Shown here in pieces: positions 1-8,520 of a stretch of DNA of 51,913 nucleotides. The stretch comes from an uncultured Oscillospiraceae bacterium. Lineage in GTDB: Bacteria > Bacillota > Clostridia > Oscillospirales > Oscillospiraceae. The stretch lies in assembly GCA_944383195.1 (NCBI GenBank), contig CALWOP010000004.1, positions 1-51,913 on the forward strand, read 5' to 3'. The notes below the pieces were generated by a model. That model was given only the letters and a program-made list of their open reading frames with translations, made no database searches and was not told where the DNA came from. The number at the start of each line of letters is the position of its first letter. Positions within the stretch are counted from its first letter, which is position 1. The position numbers and the translations under genes are program-made.

Positions 1-1
1 C

Positions 2-82
2 ATCCGGGAACTTTGGGAAGAGGACAAGGCGGCACTTTTAGAGCTGCCGCAGTATCCCTTCTCTGTGTTCCGCTACAGACAA
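2..82 (+). mobile_element. IS21-type transposase fragment (partial, fused)
   Basis: Reading frame 2 from the first base gives IRELWEEDKAALLELPQYPF followed by SVFRYRQ, which resembles the C-terminal region of IstA-type (IS21 family) transposases, where a loading tryptophan/acidic stretch precedes an LP.YPF.V.RY motif. The resemblance stops near base 76. The frame then runs through sequence that belongs, in another frame, to a chemotaxis receptor, and hits TGA around base 160. No IS end, istB helper gene or target duplication is visible because the element lies off the window edge. The family call is from memory of the motif, so moderate confidence only. Confidence 0.4.
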
Positions 83-270
83 ACGCCGCCACCGCTGAGC
101 AAAGCGCCGCTTCCAGCCAGGAGCTTTCCGGGCAGGCCAGTATGCTGGAAAGCCTGATGGCTCAATTTAAGCTGGCGGGTACGGCTTACGAGTCCACAAC
201 CTCCGAAACCTTGTCTTCTGAAACCGCAGAGCCTGCCTTGGTGTCCACAAGCTTTGAGGGGAAATATTGA
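76..270 (+). pseudogene. Methyl-accepting chemotaxis protein, C-terminal tail
   Basis: Frame 1 from about base 74 reads QTNAATAEQSAASSQELSGQ and continues with ASMLESLMAQFKL before a loose acidic tail ending ...FEGKY at a TGA (268-270). This is the end of the cytoplasmic signalling helix of methyl-accepting chemotaxis receptors: the QTNAATAE(E/Q)SAA(A/S)S.ELSGQA motif carries methylatable Gln/Glu residues of the C-terminal methylation helix. Everything upstream (sensor, TM, HAMP, tip) is missing: the sequence switches abruptly to transposase-like sequence around base 74-80. Either the receptor was truncated by recombination with an IS, or this is a contig misjoin. Not expected to make a functional receptor. 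Confidence 0.75.
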
Positions 271-422
271 GGTTCGCCTCAAGAAAAGGACAGCTTGACG
301 TACCACCCGGTATGACCTTGCTGTACAACAAAACCCAAGCTGCCTGGCCTCTCTGAGCCGGGGCTGCTGCACATGGTTTGCATCAGTCACCGAAGACAGA
401 AGCACAAATTAATTTGCCAACG

Positions 423-466
423 AAAAACCGCCATCTGACCTGTATGAGATCAGATGGCGGTTTTTT
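423..466. terminator. Bidirectional intrinsic terminator
   Basis: A perfect inverted repeat AAAACCGCCATCTGA / TCAGATGGCGGTTTT encloses a short 11-base loop and is flanked by A-run on the left and T-run on the right, so it can stop transcripts from the receptor tail (+) and from the CIS cluster (-). Bases 271-422 upstream hold no gene that I can support. Confidence 0.9.
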
Positions 467-469
467 CCG

Positions 470-694
470 CTATTTCTCCGTGTGGATGGCTGCCTGCCGT
501 TCAAACACAGACGGGGCGGTATTGATCCCCCCGAACGTCTTCCCGGCGCTGTCATCAAAGACGTTTTTCCTCTGATTCAGCGGGACAAACCTGGGATGCT
601 CCAACTCCGCTTCCATCTCCTCATCAGCGGGCGGGATGTTTCGCTTCTGCCGCTCCAGACGCTTTTGCTGTTCCAGCCGTTCCAGTGACCGCAC
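470..694 (-). CDS. Small charged protein, last gene of CIS cluster
   Basis: 74-aa protein starting at a GTG (694) preceded by GGAGGAGGAG about 6 bases upstream, 20 bases after the stop of the AAA+ ATPase gene, and followed directly by the terminator at 423-466. It begins with a strongly basic/acidic helix (repeated LE-Q-KR-LERQK pattern, residues 3-18) and contains PPADEE and an NVFDDSAGKTFGG stretch. There is no signal peptide, membrane segment or family that I recognise. Position and ribosome site support a real gene co-transcribed with the ATPase, perhaps an accessory or adaptor of it; that role is inference only. Confidence 0.6.
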   Translation of the reverse strand: MRSLERLEQQKRLERQKRNIPPADEEMEAELEHPRFVPLNQRKNVFDDSAGKTFGGINTAPSVFERQAAIHTEK

Positions 695-714
695 GGGCGC
701 TCCTCCTCCCTCAC

Positions 715-2973
715 TTACAGCACCAAGCTTGCATATGGCTCAAAGTCAGCCCGGGTAAAGACCTTTCCGGTTTTGACAAACTCGTACTTGATGGCCTGGA
801 GGTAGTGCTTCATGTGCACCTCGCCCTCCGCTTCCGGATCTGCCGCCGCCAGGAAGGCGGCGTTCAGGATGCAGTTCTTGATATTGCCGCCCACGAACTC
901 AAATCGCTCCGCCAGGAAACGAATGTCCACATCCTCCGCCAGCGGCGTGGTCTTGGGGATGGTGGTGCGCCAGAGCATCTCCCGGGTGTCCGGGTCAGGA
1001 AACTGAAACTCCACAATGAACTTCATCCGGCGGAAAAATGCGGGGTCGATGTTGTGCTTGTAGTTCGTTGCCAGAACCGACACCCCATCGTAGCCCTCCA
1101 CTTCCTGCAGCAGCAGGGCGGTCTTGTTGTTATTGGAGGACTGGTTACTGCCTCCGTCATCCGAGCGCTTGGCAAACAGGGTATCACATTCGTCAAAGAA
1201 CAACACCACGTTGCACTTTTTAGCCTCCCGGAAAATCATGGAGATGGCCTTTTCTGTCTCGCCCACATACTTGTCCACCACCTTGGACAGATCAACCCGG
1301 TAAAGCTCCAGATTCATCTCGTGGGCAATGACCTGGGCGCACATGGATTTACCAGTACCGGGCGCGCCGAACAGCAGCACAGACAGCCCCCGGCCATAGG
1401 GATACTTTTTGATATAGTCCCATTCCTCATAGACCTTTTTCCGGTAAATGAGCTGGTCGCAGGCATTTTTCAGCGCCAGCCGCTGATCCGGATTCATCAC
1501 GATATCATCCCAGCCGAAATTGGCCGGGATACGGGTGGCCTTTTGCGTCAGCTCATGGCTCATCTGGTTGTTGCAGGACTGGAACAGAATGGATCGTGGA
1601 ATATCAATAAACTGGTTCATCGAGGCCAAGGGCCGGCCCTGGCGCAGCGCATCCCGGATCTTCCCCGGTGTAAACAAGAACTTGGTGGCCAGCTCACTGA
1701 GATCCACGTCGGCGTTCAGAACATAGGGCTTGGCATAGTGCTGCCAGATCTTCTCCCGTTCGGAGAACGATGGTGTAGGCAGTTCCAGTTGGGCAAAGTC
1801 CAGGTCTGTAATCTGTTTCATGGGCAGCTTTTCCTTGCTGACCGTGAACACGATGAGGTTCTGTTGGGTGAATTTACCAAAGGCTAGATCCATATAGCCA
1901 AAGAACTTGTCTTTCTCCTCCTCCCGGTAGCTCAAGTTATCCATACAGATACAGGCATCCGTGAGAATACACTCCCGGGCAGCCGCCCAGAGCGCCTGTT
2001 CCACAAACCGGAAATCGTACACAAACAGCTTGGAGCAGTTGATGGACACACAGTCCATACCCTGCTTTTGGGCAAAGTGGCGGATGGTAAACTTTCGTCC
2101 GGAGCCCTCATCCCCAAACAGGGCGAAGATGCGGTTGCCGTCCTGGTACGAAATATCCAGGGCCTCCAGCACACCGCCGTTGGCCAAGAAGGGGTCCAGC
2201 TCCCTCTCATCCGTCAGGCGGGAGAAAAAGCGCAGGTAGTTTTCGTCGATTCTGGTGGGATGGGCGCCGAACAGAAAGTCAATCACCCATTTATCCGGGG
2301 ACACCAGGGTAGAAAACGGCATGGCATGGTTGATCTGAAGCTCTAAGATGGGCTGAAGCTGCTCCAGGGCCAGGGACATCTGGCTGTAGCTGCCGGTAAT
2401 GGTGAAATCACTGCAATAATAGACGCGGGCAGCAGATTCAATGCTGGGGGCAGCCTGGTTTCCATTTTGGTTCACCACCTGAAATACCGATGCGTAGTTG
2501 GTCTGGGTGGAGGACAAAATAGCGCAGGCAAAGCAGAACGTGGTGAACGGAGAGAACTTCAGCTTCCGGCACAGGCGATACAGCGGCAAGGGAACTTCTG
2601 TCAGCGACGCCCGATGGTCGATATACGCCAGCAGCTCCTCCGGCGTCTGATCGCCGCCCTGTTCCTCCTGCCCCTCTTCCGCCAAGCCGCCAAACAGGTC
2701 AGCCAGCTCATCTGACAGCTCCGGCAGGTCCTCCTGGTCTTCCTCATCCACTTTGGTTCGGAAATCCAGCAAATGCTTTTCACACAGGTCCCGGGCTACT
2801 TCGATATCCGGATAGAGCACATTCTTAAAGCCTCCGTTTTCGCTGGCAAACAGGCGCATAAGCCCGTCAATGTAGGAAGCCAGCTGCCGGTCCACGCAGG
2901 CAAACAAGTGGTCTGTATATTCCTGATAACTGGAAAATGGAGTTTCCAGCTTCGTCATGTCAAAAAAATCCAT
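715..2973 (-). CDS. CIS AAA+ ATPase (Afp15/Pvc15-like)
   Basis: 752-aa ATPase of the kind found at the end of eCIS clusters, where Afp15/Pvc15 is needed for particle assembly or sheath handling in the cytoplasm. The C-terminal AAA+ domain (about 480-700) has Walker A GAPGTGKS at 536-543, Walker B LFFDECD with Asp594-Glu595, and an FFRR arginine-finger region. A second, degenerate nucleotide-binding domain lies at 280-400: its P-loop-like GDEGSGRK (287-294) lacks the usual TGKT/S ending. The N-terminal 270 residues include an acidic segment (75-110). Start chosen at 2973 because AGGAGG lies 6 bases upstream. It follows the response-regulator gene by 15 bases and so is probably read from the promoter near 3.8 kb as well as from the long operon. 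Family call is firm; exact role in this CIS is inferred. Confidence 0.9.
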   Translation of the reverse strand: MDFFDMTKLETPFSSYQEYTDHLFACVDRQLASYIDGLMRLFASENGGFKNVLYPDIEVARDLCEKHLLDFRTKVDEEDQEDLPELSDELADLFGGLAEEGQEEQGGDQTPEELLAYIDHRASLTEVPLPLYRLCRKLKFSPFTTFCFACAILSSTQTNYASVFQVVNQNGNQAAPSIESAARVYYCSDFTITGSYSQMSLALEQLQPILELQINHAMPFSTLVSPDKWVIDFLFGAHPTRIDENYLRFFSRLTDERELDPFLANGGVLEALDISYQDGNRIFALFGDEGSGRKFTIRHFAQKQGMDCVSINCSKLFVYDFRFVEQALWAAARECILTDACICMDNLSYREEEKDKFFGYMDLAFGKFTQQNLIVFTVSKEKLPMKQITDLDFAQLELPTPSFSEREKIWQHYAKPYVLNADVDLSELATKFLFTPGKIRDALRQGRPLASMNQFIDIPRSILFQSCNNQMSHELTQKATRIPANFGWDDIVMNPDQRLALKNACDQLIYRKKVYEEWDYIKKYPYGRGLSVLLFGAPGTGKSMCAQVIAHEMNLELYRVDLSKVVDKYVGETEKAISMIFREAKKCNVVLFFDECDTLFAKRSDDGGSNQSSNNNKTALLLQEVEGYDGVSVLATNYKHNIDPAFFRRMKFIVEFQFPDPDTREMLWRTTIPKTTPLAEDVDIRFLAERFEFVGGNIKNCILNAAFLAAADPEAEGEVHMKHYLQAIKYEFVKTGKVFTRADFEPYASLVL

Positions 2974-2988
2974 CCGGTACCTCCTGGC

Positions 2989-3675
2989 TCAAATGTCAGA
3001 AAAGATATAACCTGCACCCCGCACCGTCTTGATCATTCCATGGTGATGTGGGTCCAGCTTTTTGCGCAGATTGGAAATATGTACCATAACCGTTCGGAAG
3101 TCGCCCAAGCTGTCTGTCTCCCAAACATGATGATATAAGTCCTGGTAAAGTAACAGCGTATCCGGATGGTTGATCATATATTGCAGCAGCCCATATTCAA
3201 TGGAAGACAGCTCGATCCGCTCTCCATCCCGAAGGATGCAGTGGTAGTCGGTATCCACCAAGAAAGAGCGGAAGGTCCGAATATGCTCTTGCGCCGCCTG
3301 ATTCTCCCGGTTTTTTCCAGAACGCCGAATCACTGCATCCACCCGGGCCAGCAGCTCCGGATAGCGGACCGGCTTGACCATATAATCATCGCCCCCGCTT
3401 TTCAGCGCCCCCACGATGGTCTCGCTGTCCTCCAGGCAGCTCAAAAAAATGATGGGACAGTCACAGTCCTTCCGGATGGTCTGGCACAGCTCATCCCCGG
3501 AGCAGTCCGGCAGCATAATGTCCAGCAGGATGAGGTCATATTGGTTTTATGAAAGCAGGGTCTCCGCCTGAGCGCAGGAAAATGCGTCATCCACCTTATG
3601 CCCCGCCCGTGCCAGATTCATGTGAGTGATAGTAGAAAGATCCTGGTCATCCTCCACCAGAAGAATATGATACAT
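2989..3675 (-). pseudogene. OmpR/PhoB-type response regulator with in-frame stop
   Basis: Two collinear pieces in the same frame make one 229-codon response regulator. Residues 1-42 (start MYHILLVEDDQDLS at 3675, SD AGAGGGG) contain the acidic pocket E8-D9-D10. Codon 43 is TAA (3547-3549). The frame then continues NQYDLILLDIMLPD with the phosphoacceptor Asp52, the KP motif near 100, and a complete winged-helix C-terminal domain ending RGAGYIFSDI. Nothing is missing except that one codon, so a single substitution (e.g. CAA, GAA or AAA to TAA) explains it. Restart at the ATG at 3516 would give a protein lacking the acidic pocket. The divergent histidine kinase is intact. The stop may be a real nonsense mutation, a suppressed codon or a sequencing error. 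Confidence 0.85.
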
Positions 3676-3720
3676 CAACGTCCCCTCTTTCCCCGCCCGA
3701 TAACACTTTGCCTCTTTGTA

Positions 3721-3749
3721 TTGCAAACAGCACATACTTCCATTATAAT
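3721..3749 (+). promoter_or_regulatory. Sigma-A promoter for histidine kinase
   Basis: TTGCAA (3721-3726), 17-base spacer, TATAAT (3744-3749). It faces the kinase gene, giving a leader of roughly 155 bases before the ATG at 3914. Confidence 0.75.
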
Positions 3750-3822
3750 GGCATCGTTTCCGCTAGGTAAGATGCGTAATTATCATAAATTTCGCCCTTT
3801 TGCAGTGCATATATTGTCGATT

Positions 3823-3831
3823 ATTATACCA
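3823..3831 (-). promoter_or_regulatory. Extended -10 promoter for response regulator/ATPase unit
   Basis: On the - strand TGGTATAAT, preceded by A and followed by AAT, an extended -10 element with no good -35. The same ATGGTATAATA string occurs at the head of the CIS operon (35908-35916). TCGAT half-sites lie on both sides of the -10 as an inverted repeat. It would transcribe 3675 down to 470. Confidence 0.55.
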
Positions 3832-3913
3832 TATCGAAGGGCCTGTGTCATTCCTCTGCCTCTTATTTTCAGGAACCAACCGAAGTTTTCGCAGCTGAAT
3901 ACGCAGAAAGAAG

Positions 3914-4873
3914 ATGGATAGATTGAAAGAGAGAGAAGATCTTCTTACCATTTTGATGGCAGCGGCCATTTTGGCCTGCGGTTGCCTGTGGGGAATCCAG
4001 CTATCTCAGGGCGGTGCTTCCCCGGTGGAGTGCCTGGGCTTGTTATGCACCGTGGCCGCGGCCATTTTACTGGCGGTGCGATCGTCCGCTCAGCGGCGGC
4101 GTCTCACCGATCTGGAGCACGCCCACCAGGAAGAATTGGCTGAATTGGAACAGGTTCATCACCAGGCATTGGCAGAAATGCGGTCACAAAACCAGTCTGA
4201 AATGGATGCGTTCCGAAGCAGCCTGTCTCACAGTCTGCGTATGCCCGTGGCCATCATTCAGGGCTATGCGGAGCTGCTGGTCAGCGGTGTGATCAAAGAT
4301 ACAGAGGTAGCGGTAGAATATCTGGAAAAGATCAACCAGCGAAGCCAATACATGACTGAGGCCATCAGCCGCCAATTCTCTGTGGCCGACTCCATCAACA
4401 GCAGCAAGCTGACCTATTCCCAGCTGGATCTGATCTCCCTGGTTGGGCAGGCCGCATCCGATATGCAGGCAGCTGCTGAGGAACAGGGCGTACGCATCCA
4501 GGTCATTTCCCCCGAGCAGCATATCTTTATGCAGGGGGATGCATACCTGCTGAGCCGCGTACTATATAACTTGCTAGAAAACGCTCTGAAGTATATGGGG
4601 CGCCCCGGCGTCATCACCATCCGCATCCTCCTCCAGGGGGACGACGTCTCCCTGCTGGTACAGGACGACGGTCTGGGCCTTTCCCCGGAAGAAACCGCCC
4701 ACATCTTTGAGCCCAACTATCAGGGCAGCAATCACACAGTCGGACAGGGGTACGGGCTTCATCTGGTCCGCTGCGCCATCGAAAGTCACGGAGGCACAGT
4801 GTCTGCACAGAGCGCGCTGGGCCGGGGTATGGGCATTTTTATGACGCTGCCCCGCTCTCCCAAGTCTGCCTGA
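3914..4873 (+). CDS. Membrane sensor histidine kinase
   Basis: 319-aa kinase. Two N-terminal membrane helices (about 10-29 and 38-55) are separated by only a few residues, so there is almost no extracellular sensor domain. A short coiled coil (60-98) leads to the HisKA H-box SLSHSLRMP with His106. The ATPase domain has the N-box LLENALKY (220-227), G1 DDGLGL (251-256) and G2 GQGYGL (277-282). The intramembrane-sensing type is usual for envelope-stress kinases of Firmicutes. It is divergent from the response-regulator gene at 2989-3675, its obvious partner, and interrupts an otherwise leftward CIS cluster. The ribosome site (AGAAAGAAG directly before ATG) is weak, so the start could be a few codons off. 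Its ORF is complete whereas its partner is broken. Confidence 0.9.
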   Translation: MDRLKEREDLLTILMAAAILACGCLWGIQLSQGGASPVECLGLLCTVAAAILLAVRSSAQRRRLTDLEHAHQEELAELEQVHHQALAEMRSQNQSEMDAFRSSLSHSLRMPVAIIQGYAELLVSGVIKDTEVAVEYLEKINQRSQYMTEAISRQFSVADSINSSKLTYSQLDLISLVGQAASDMQAAAEEQGVRIQVISPEQHIFMQGDAYLLSRVLYNLLENALKYMGRPGVITIRILLQGDDVSLLVQDDGLGLSPEETAHIFEPNYQGSNHTVGQGYGLHLVRCAIESHGGTVSAQSALGRGMGIFMTLPRSPKSA

Positions 4874-4887
4874 GTGGCCATACTTGC

Positions 4888-4926
4888 AAAAAGGGCGCTG
4901 CCGTTTTTTACGGCAGCGCCTTTTTT
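4888..4926. terminator. Bidirectional terminator between kinase and STAS genes
   Basis: GGCGCTGCCGT / ACGGCAGCGCC stem (4894-4904 / 4910-4920) with a T5 loop, A-run on the left and T6 on the right. It serves both the + strand kinase and the - strand CIS operon, so the CIS transcript ending at the STAS gene is probably separated here from the response-regulator/ATPase unit. Confidence 0.9.
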
Positions 4927-4929
4927 CAC

Positions 4930-5229
4930 TCATCGTAGCGTCAAAATTTTAGAGAAGCCCACGCAGTCCAGTACGCTCTTTACCGTGGGAGCTACGTGCA
5001 GCAGCTCCATCGTGGCCCCCTTGGAGGAAGCCGTCTTCTGCCCCAGCAGCAGAGCGCGCAGCCCCGCGCTGCTGACGTAGACAACCTTTTCCAGATCCAG
5101 GGTCAGCTTCTTGGTATTTTGGAATGCCTCCAGGATCGCCTTTTGCAGCTCGGGACTGGTATTGGTATCCACACGGCCGTCCACGTGCAAGGTAATGGCA
5201 TCTCCAGTTTCCACTCTTGTAATCGTCAT
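4930..5229 (-). CDS. STAS-domain anti-sigma-factor-antagonist-like protein
   Basis: 99 aa, a single STAS domain of the SpoIIAA/RsbV type. The phosphorylation loop YVSSAGLRALL places Ser53/Ser54 where SpoIIAA has its phosphorylated serine; the conserved preceding acidic residue is Val here. Such proteins switch partners (anti-sigma factor or other targets) according to serine phosphorylation by an SpoIIAB/RsbW kinase. No such kinase, PP2C phosphatase or sigma factor is in the window, so the partner is unknown. SD GAGAGG sits 5 bases before the ATG. A perfect GCCGCAC/GTGCGGC hairpin (5244-5260) lies just upstream of the ribosome site in the 69-base gap after the gpI gene. It is the last gene of the main CIS transcript before the terminator. 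Confidence 0.88.
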   Translation of the reverse strand: MTITRVETGDAITLHVDGRVDTNTSPELQKAILEAFQNTKKLTLDLEKVVYVSSAGLRALLLGQKTASSKGATMELLHVAPTVKSVLDCVGFSKILTLR

Positions 5230-5298
5230 ATATACCTCTCATGGCCGCACACGGTGCGGCTGCCGCGTTTTTTGGCCAGCGGCCCGCCGATTTTACCA

Positions 5299-6396
5299 TT
5301 ACGGTGATTGCAGATATGTCATGCCTGTCAGGGCCTTGCCGTCATCCAAGCTACCCGGCGCGTTTTGCAGTACCTCACCGTTGATATCCAGATAAGTAAA
5401 CGCATCCAGACCGCCGCACTCCTCCAGAAAGACGATGCGGCACCGGCTCCGGGCCGGCCGAAACTGGTCAATGAGAAACTTCAGCCGCAGGCGCAGCTTC
5501 TCATCCATTCTCCCACCGATCATCACTGTGAAATCATAGGGCGTGGCGCCGTACAGGTCCCCGCCGTCGCGCTTATCCGCTGTCAGCAGGTTCCGCTCCA
5601 CGATATACACCGGCTCCTCCACAAACAGCTTTACCACCTTTTCCACAGCCCACTTCGTCCCTTTCCGGGCCATGAGTTCCGGGGCCTGTTTCAGCAGGCG
5701 GCGCAGTTCCTGAGAAGAGAACAGTCCTTCGTCTATCTCCAGCCCCAACCATCGGGCAAACATGGGCAGCAGCGCCTCCGGCGCGGTATCCACGTCCAGC
5801 AGCTTGGGCAGATCATTGATCTCCTCCTGGAATTCCTGATACATGGCGGAAAAAATAGACAGGTATCTCTGCAAAAAATCATTGTCTGTCTGATAAACCT
5901 GGGGAAATGTGCGAAAAAAGTGGTCTCCCGGCACGTAAACCCGAATGTTCTCCAGCGTTTCCTCTCCCGCGCCGGTCACTTCCAGCCAAAGCCACAGCCA
6001 TCTGCCTGTCTGACCGGACAACAGCACATCCTGCACACCGGAGCGCTCCATCCCGCCAGCCAGCGTAAAAAGCCGCTCTTTCTCCCGGGGCGGAACGGAC
6101 GGGTCAAGCAGGAAGTCGTCAATCTGCACCACTTCCCCGCCGCGGACCACAGAATCCTGGTCCGAAGCAAAGCACCGGATCGTCAGCATGGACTCAGCCC
6201 CCAGGCGGCACCGCAGGGACAACCTTCCCCACTGGCAATCTGCTTGGGCGCTGTCCAGCCCCGTCAAAAACGCACTATGTACCCCGCCACCCTGTGTTTG
6301 CAAGGCGCCGTCTTCCAGCACGGTGAAGCCCTCCAGCAGACCGCGTTTCAGTCGGGGAGCACTCAGGCGATAGGTTCGGATCCCATAATCAGCCAT
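5299..6396 (-). CDS. Baseplate wedge protein, phage tail protein I (gpI)-like
   Basis: 365 aa. The middle and C-terminal parts (about 170-340) match the P2 gpI / T4 gp7-type tail protein family: FRTFPQVYQ, a helical FLQRYLSIFSAMYQEFQEEI segment, LLPMFARWLGL, and RKGTKWAVEKVVKLF. This family closes the baseplate wedge together with gpJ, which is encoded immediately upstream (3-base gap to the 699-aa gene). The N-terminal 160 residues are beta-rich and not assigned. Probably the Afp12-equivalent region of this CIS in combination with its neighbour. It ends 69 bases before the STAS gene. Confidence 0.85.
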   Translation of the reverse strand: MADYGIRTYRLSAPRLKRGLLEGFTVLEDGALQTQGGGVHSAFLTGLDSAQADCQWGRLSLRCRLGAESMLTIRCFASDQDSVVRGGEVVQIDDFLLDPSVPPREKERLFTLAGGMERSGVQDVLLSGQTGRWLWLWLEVTGAGEETLENIRVYVPGDHFFRTFPQVYQTDNDFLQRYLSIFSAMYQEFQEEINDLPKLLDVDTAPEALLPMFARWLGLEIDEGLFSSQELRRLLKQAPELMARKGTKWAVEKVVKLFVEEPVYIVERNLLTADKRDGGDLYGATPYDFTVMIGGRMDEKLRLRLKFLIDQFRPARSRCRIVFLEECGGLDAFTYLDINGEVLQNAPGSLDDGKALTGMTYLQSP

Positions 6397-6399
6397 AGC

Positions 6400-8499
6400 T
6401 TACCTCCCCTGTTCCCGCAACGTCAGATGAATCGCTCCAGGGCAGCACAGGCTGTCATCCTCCAGACGGATATCACTGCCCACTACCGCTGCCTCCCGGC
6501 TTTCGGGGTACAGGCGCAGGCCATCTACCGCCTCCACACAGGGCAGCGCACTCAGCGCCTGGTACAGCTCATTAAAACGGACCCAGCCCCCGAAGTCCTG
6601 GGGACCATTGATATGGTCCAGAAAAGTTTGCAGCAGCTGCTCGATCTCTTTTTGCGCATAGGCCGCCATCCCCCGAATACTCAGCACCGCATGGACATTG
6701 ATGGGGACATAGCGGGGTTGGCAAATCTCAAAGCGGGTGGTCAGCAGCCGGTGAGGCTCCAGAAAATCCCGAAGCTGCCGCAGGTAATCCGGAGACAGCT
6801 TGGGCCGTTCCTCTTCAGTATACGGCTTCACCGCGATTTTGACAAGATTTTTTCCGCTGACCGCCACAGCTTTTACTTTGTGGATGCACAGGCCCGGGGT
6901 CTGCCGGACCAGGGCCTCGTAGTCCTCCGTGCGTACCGCTACGGAAACTTCCCGCATTCCAGCGGAAAAGCGAAGCCTCAGCTCCTCCGTACTCTCGTGG
7001 GATATGCCGCCCCGTCCGGGAGCGGGGCAGAAATACCTCGCTTCTACTTCTGTACCGTCATATCCTCCCCGCTGCTCCAGCGTGGCGCAGGGGCGCAGAT
7101 TCCCCCGCCCCCCCTGGGTCACAGCACAGCCGGCCAGCAGAAGCTGACAGCCGCCGGCGCCCGGGTCGTCGATGACAAGCTGAGCCTCCCGGGAGCGCAG
7201 GTGATAGCTCAGGCCTCCCGGCCCCACTTCTCCCGGTCCCAAAAAGCAGTATTCCGCATCCCCGTTTTGTTTTTTCGTTTCCACCGCCACCAGCAGGCTG
7301 TCCGGCAAAACGTCTGTCACCAGATCCAGTTGTATCACCTGCCGGTCGTAGCCGTAAACCGGCCCCAGCACACGGTGATGGATCATTTCTTCATCATAGC
7401 ACACGACCCGCACCGCGTTTTCTCCATCCCAGGGCAGGTGCCCAAAGGCCGGGTCAAACCGCAGTGTTACGTCGTCAAACTCCAGTTCTGTGCGATAAAA
7501 GCGCCCCTTGGCTTCCGCGGACAGGGCCTCCCGGTATTGGTAATAGGGGCCACCCGGCTCCTCCTGGCAGAAGACCAGCATATTCCCGATCAGGGGCAGC
7601 TGCCCGCTCAGCTCCGCTTTTTCGCCGCCGGAGCAGGAATAGCAGCGCACCCGTGTCTCCCGCTGCTCCATGGGGAACAGGTGTACCGCCAATCCCCGCA
7701 GGCGGGGCGTCCGGTCATAGTCCGCCGTCTCCAGCAGGCACCGCAGAGCACAGCCGTGGACCGGAGCCTGCGTCCATTGGGCAGGCAGGTCCCCCTCCAG
7801 CCACAGCGTCACACAGCCGGAGCGGAGAAAGCCCAGTGTCTCATCCTGTGCCGGCGCATCCTGCCAGCCGCTTTCCGTCCAATACTGCCAGCGCACCCGG
7901 GAAAAAGCGGGGATCTCCGTCTGGTCCGTAAAGGGGGTGCGCAGCTCCTCCTCCGCCACCTGGAACCACAGCCGCAGCGGCTCCCCCATCTCCGGCACTC
8001 CGGACAGAACGCAGGTCAGACAGCTCCCCGGCTCCGGCTTCTTCCCAAAGGGATAGGCCACGGTCTCTGTCGTGGGGTCCAACAGCCGGGTCACATCCCG
8101 CTGGCTGTCCCCATCCTCCGCATAGACCGCCGCCAGCCCCCAGGGACTGAGCGCCACAGGGCCGGTGGTTTCAAAGGGGATGGTACCGCTCCAGAGGCGG
8201 TGTCCCTCGGGCAGGATGGGGCCGCCCTGGGTCGGAGCCTGTACCAGCACTGTTGCCGCCCGGTTCTCCCGCGGGGTGTAGCCCACCAGCTTCAAAAGCT
8301 TTTGCCGGATCTCATCCGTCACATCGTTGATGGACTCCTGCTGCAGCAGCTGGAATGCCGTCAGGTTCTGCAGCAGTGTGATGCCGGGGTCAGAGACATT
8401 AAAATTGGTCCACTCCGAGGAATAAAGGGGGATCTGGGCCACGGCCTCCGCCAGAAGCTCCTCATAGGTTTTGTCGCTGAGATTCAAACTGTTGAGCAT
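6400..8499 (-). CDS. Baseplate J-like wedge protein (699 aa)
   Basis: Second gpJ-like protein of the cluster. Recognisable blocks are an N-terminal helix with PLYSSEWTNFNVSDPGITLL (the aspartate-proline-glycine-isoleucine entry of CIS baseplate proteins) and, in the last third, GISHESTEELRLRF followed by RTEDYEALVRQTPGL and an RGMAAYAQKEIEQLL block, all typical of baseplate J/Afp11-12-like proteins. The central part is beta-rich and poorly conserved. SD GGAGGAGCT abuts the ATG; the upstream 1007-aa gene ends 21 bases earlier. With gpI it should form the wedge ring around the spike. Confidence 0.85.
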   Translation of the reverse strand: MLNSLNLSDKTYEELLAEAVAQIPLYSSEWTNFNVSDPGITLLQNLTAFQLLQQESINDVTDEIRQKLLKLVGYTPRENRAATVLVQAPTQGGPILPEGHRLWSGTIPFETTGPVALSPWGLAAVYAEDGDSQRDVTRLLDPTTETVAYPFGKKPEPGSCLTCVLSGVPEMGEPLRLWFQVAEEELRTPFTDQTEIPAFSRVRWQYWTESGWQDAPAQDETLGFLRSGCVTLWLEGDLPAQWTQAPVHGCALRCLLETADYDRTPRLRGLAVHLFPMEQRETRVRCYSCSGGEKAELSGQLPLIGNMLVFCQEEPGGPYYQYREALSAEAKGRFYRTELEFDDVTLRFDPAFGHLPWDGENAVRVVCYDEEMIHHRVLGPVYGYDRQVIQLDLVTDVLPDSLLVAVETKKQNGDAEYCFLGPGEVGPGGLSYHLRSREAQLVIDDPGAGGCQLLLAGCAVTQGGRGNLRPCATLEQRGGYDGTEVEARYFCPAPGRGGISHESTEELRLRFSAGMREVSVAVRTEDYEALVRQTPGLCIHKVKAVAVSGKNLVKIAVKPYTEEERPKLSPDYLRQLRDFLEPHRLLTTRFEICQPRYVPINVHAVLSIRGMAAYAQKEIEQLLQTFLDHINGPQDFGGWVRFNELYQALSALPCVEAVDGLRLYPESREAAVVGSDIRLEDDSLCCPGAIHLTLREQGR

Positions 8500-8520
8500 A
8501 GCTCCTCCTCCCCAGCGTTC

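Noticed and set aside
3812..3837. TCGAT inverted half-sites flanking the -10 near 3.83 kb as a response-regulator operator
   Set aside because: Not found at the main CIS promoter and only five conserved bases each side; too weak to list as a site of its own.
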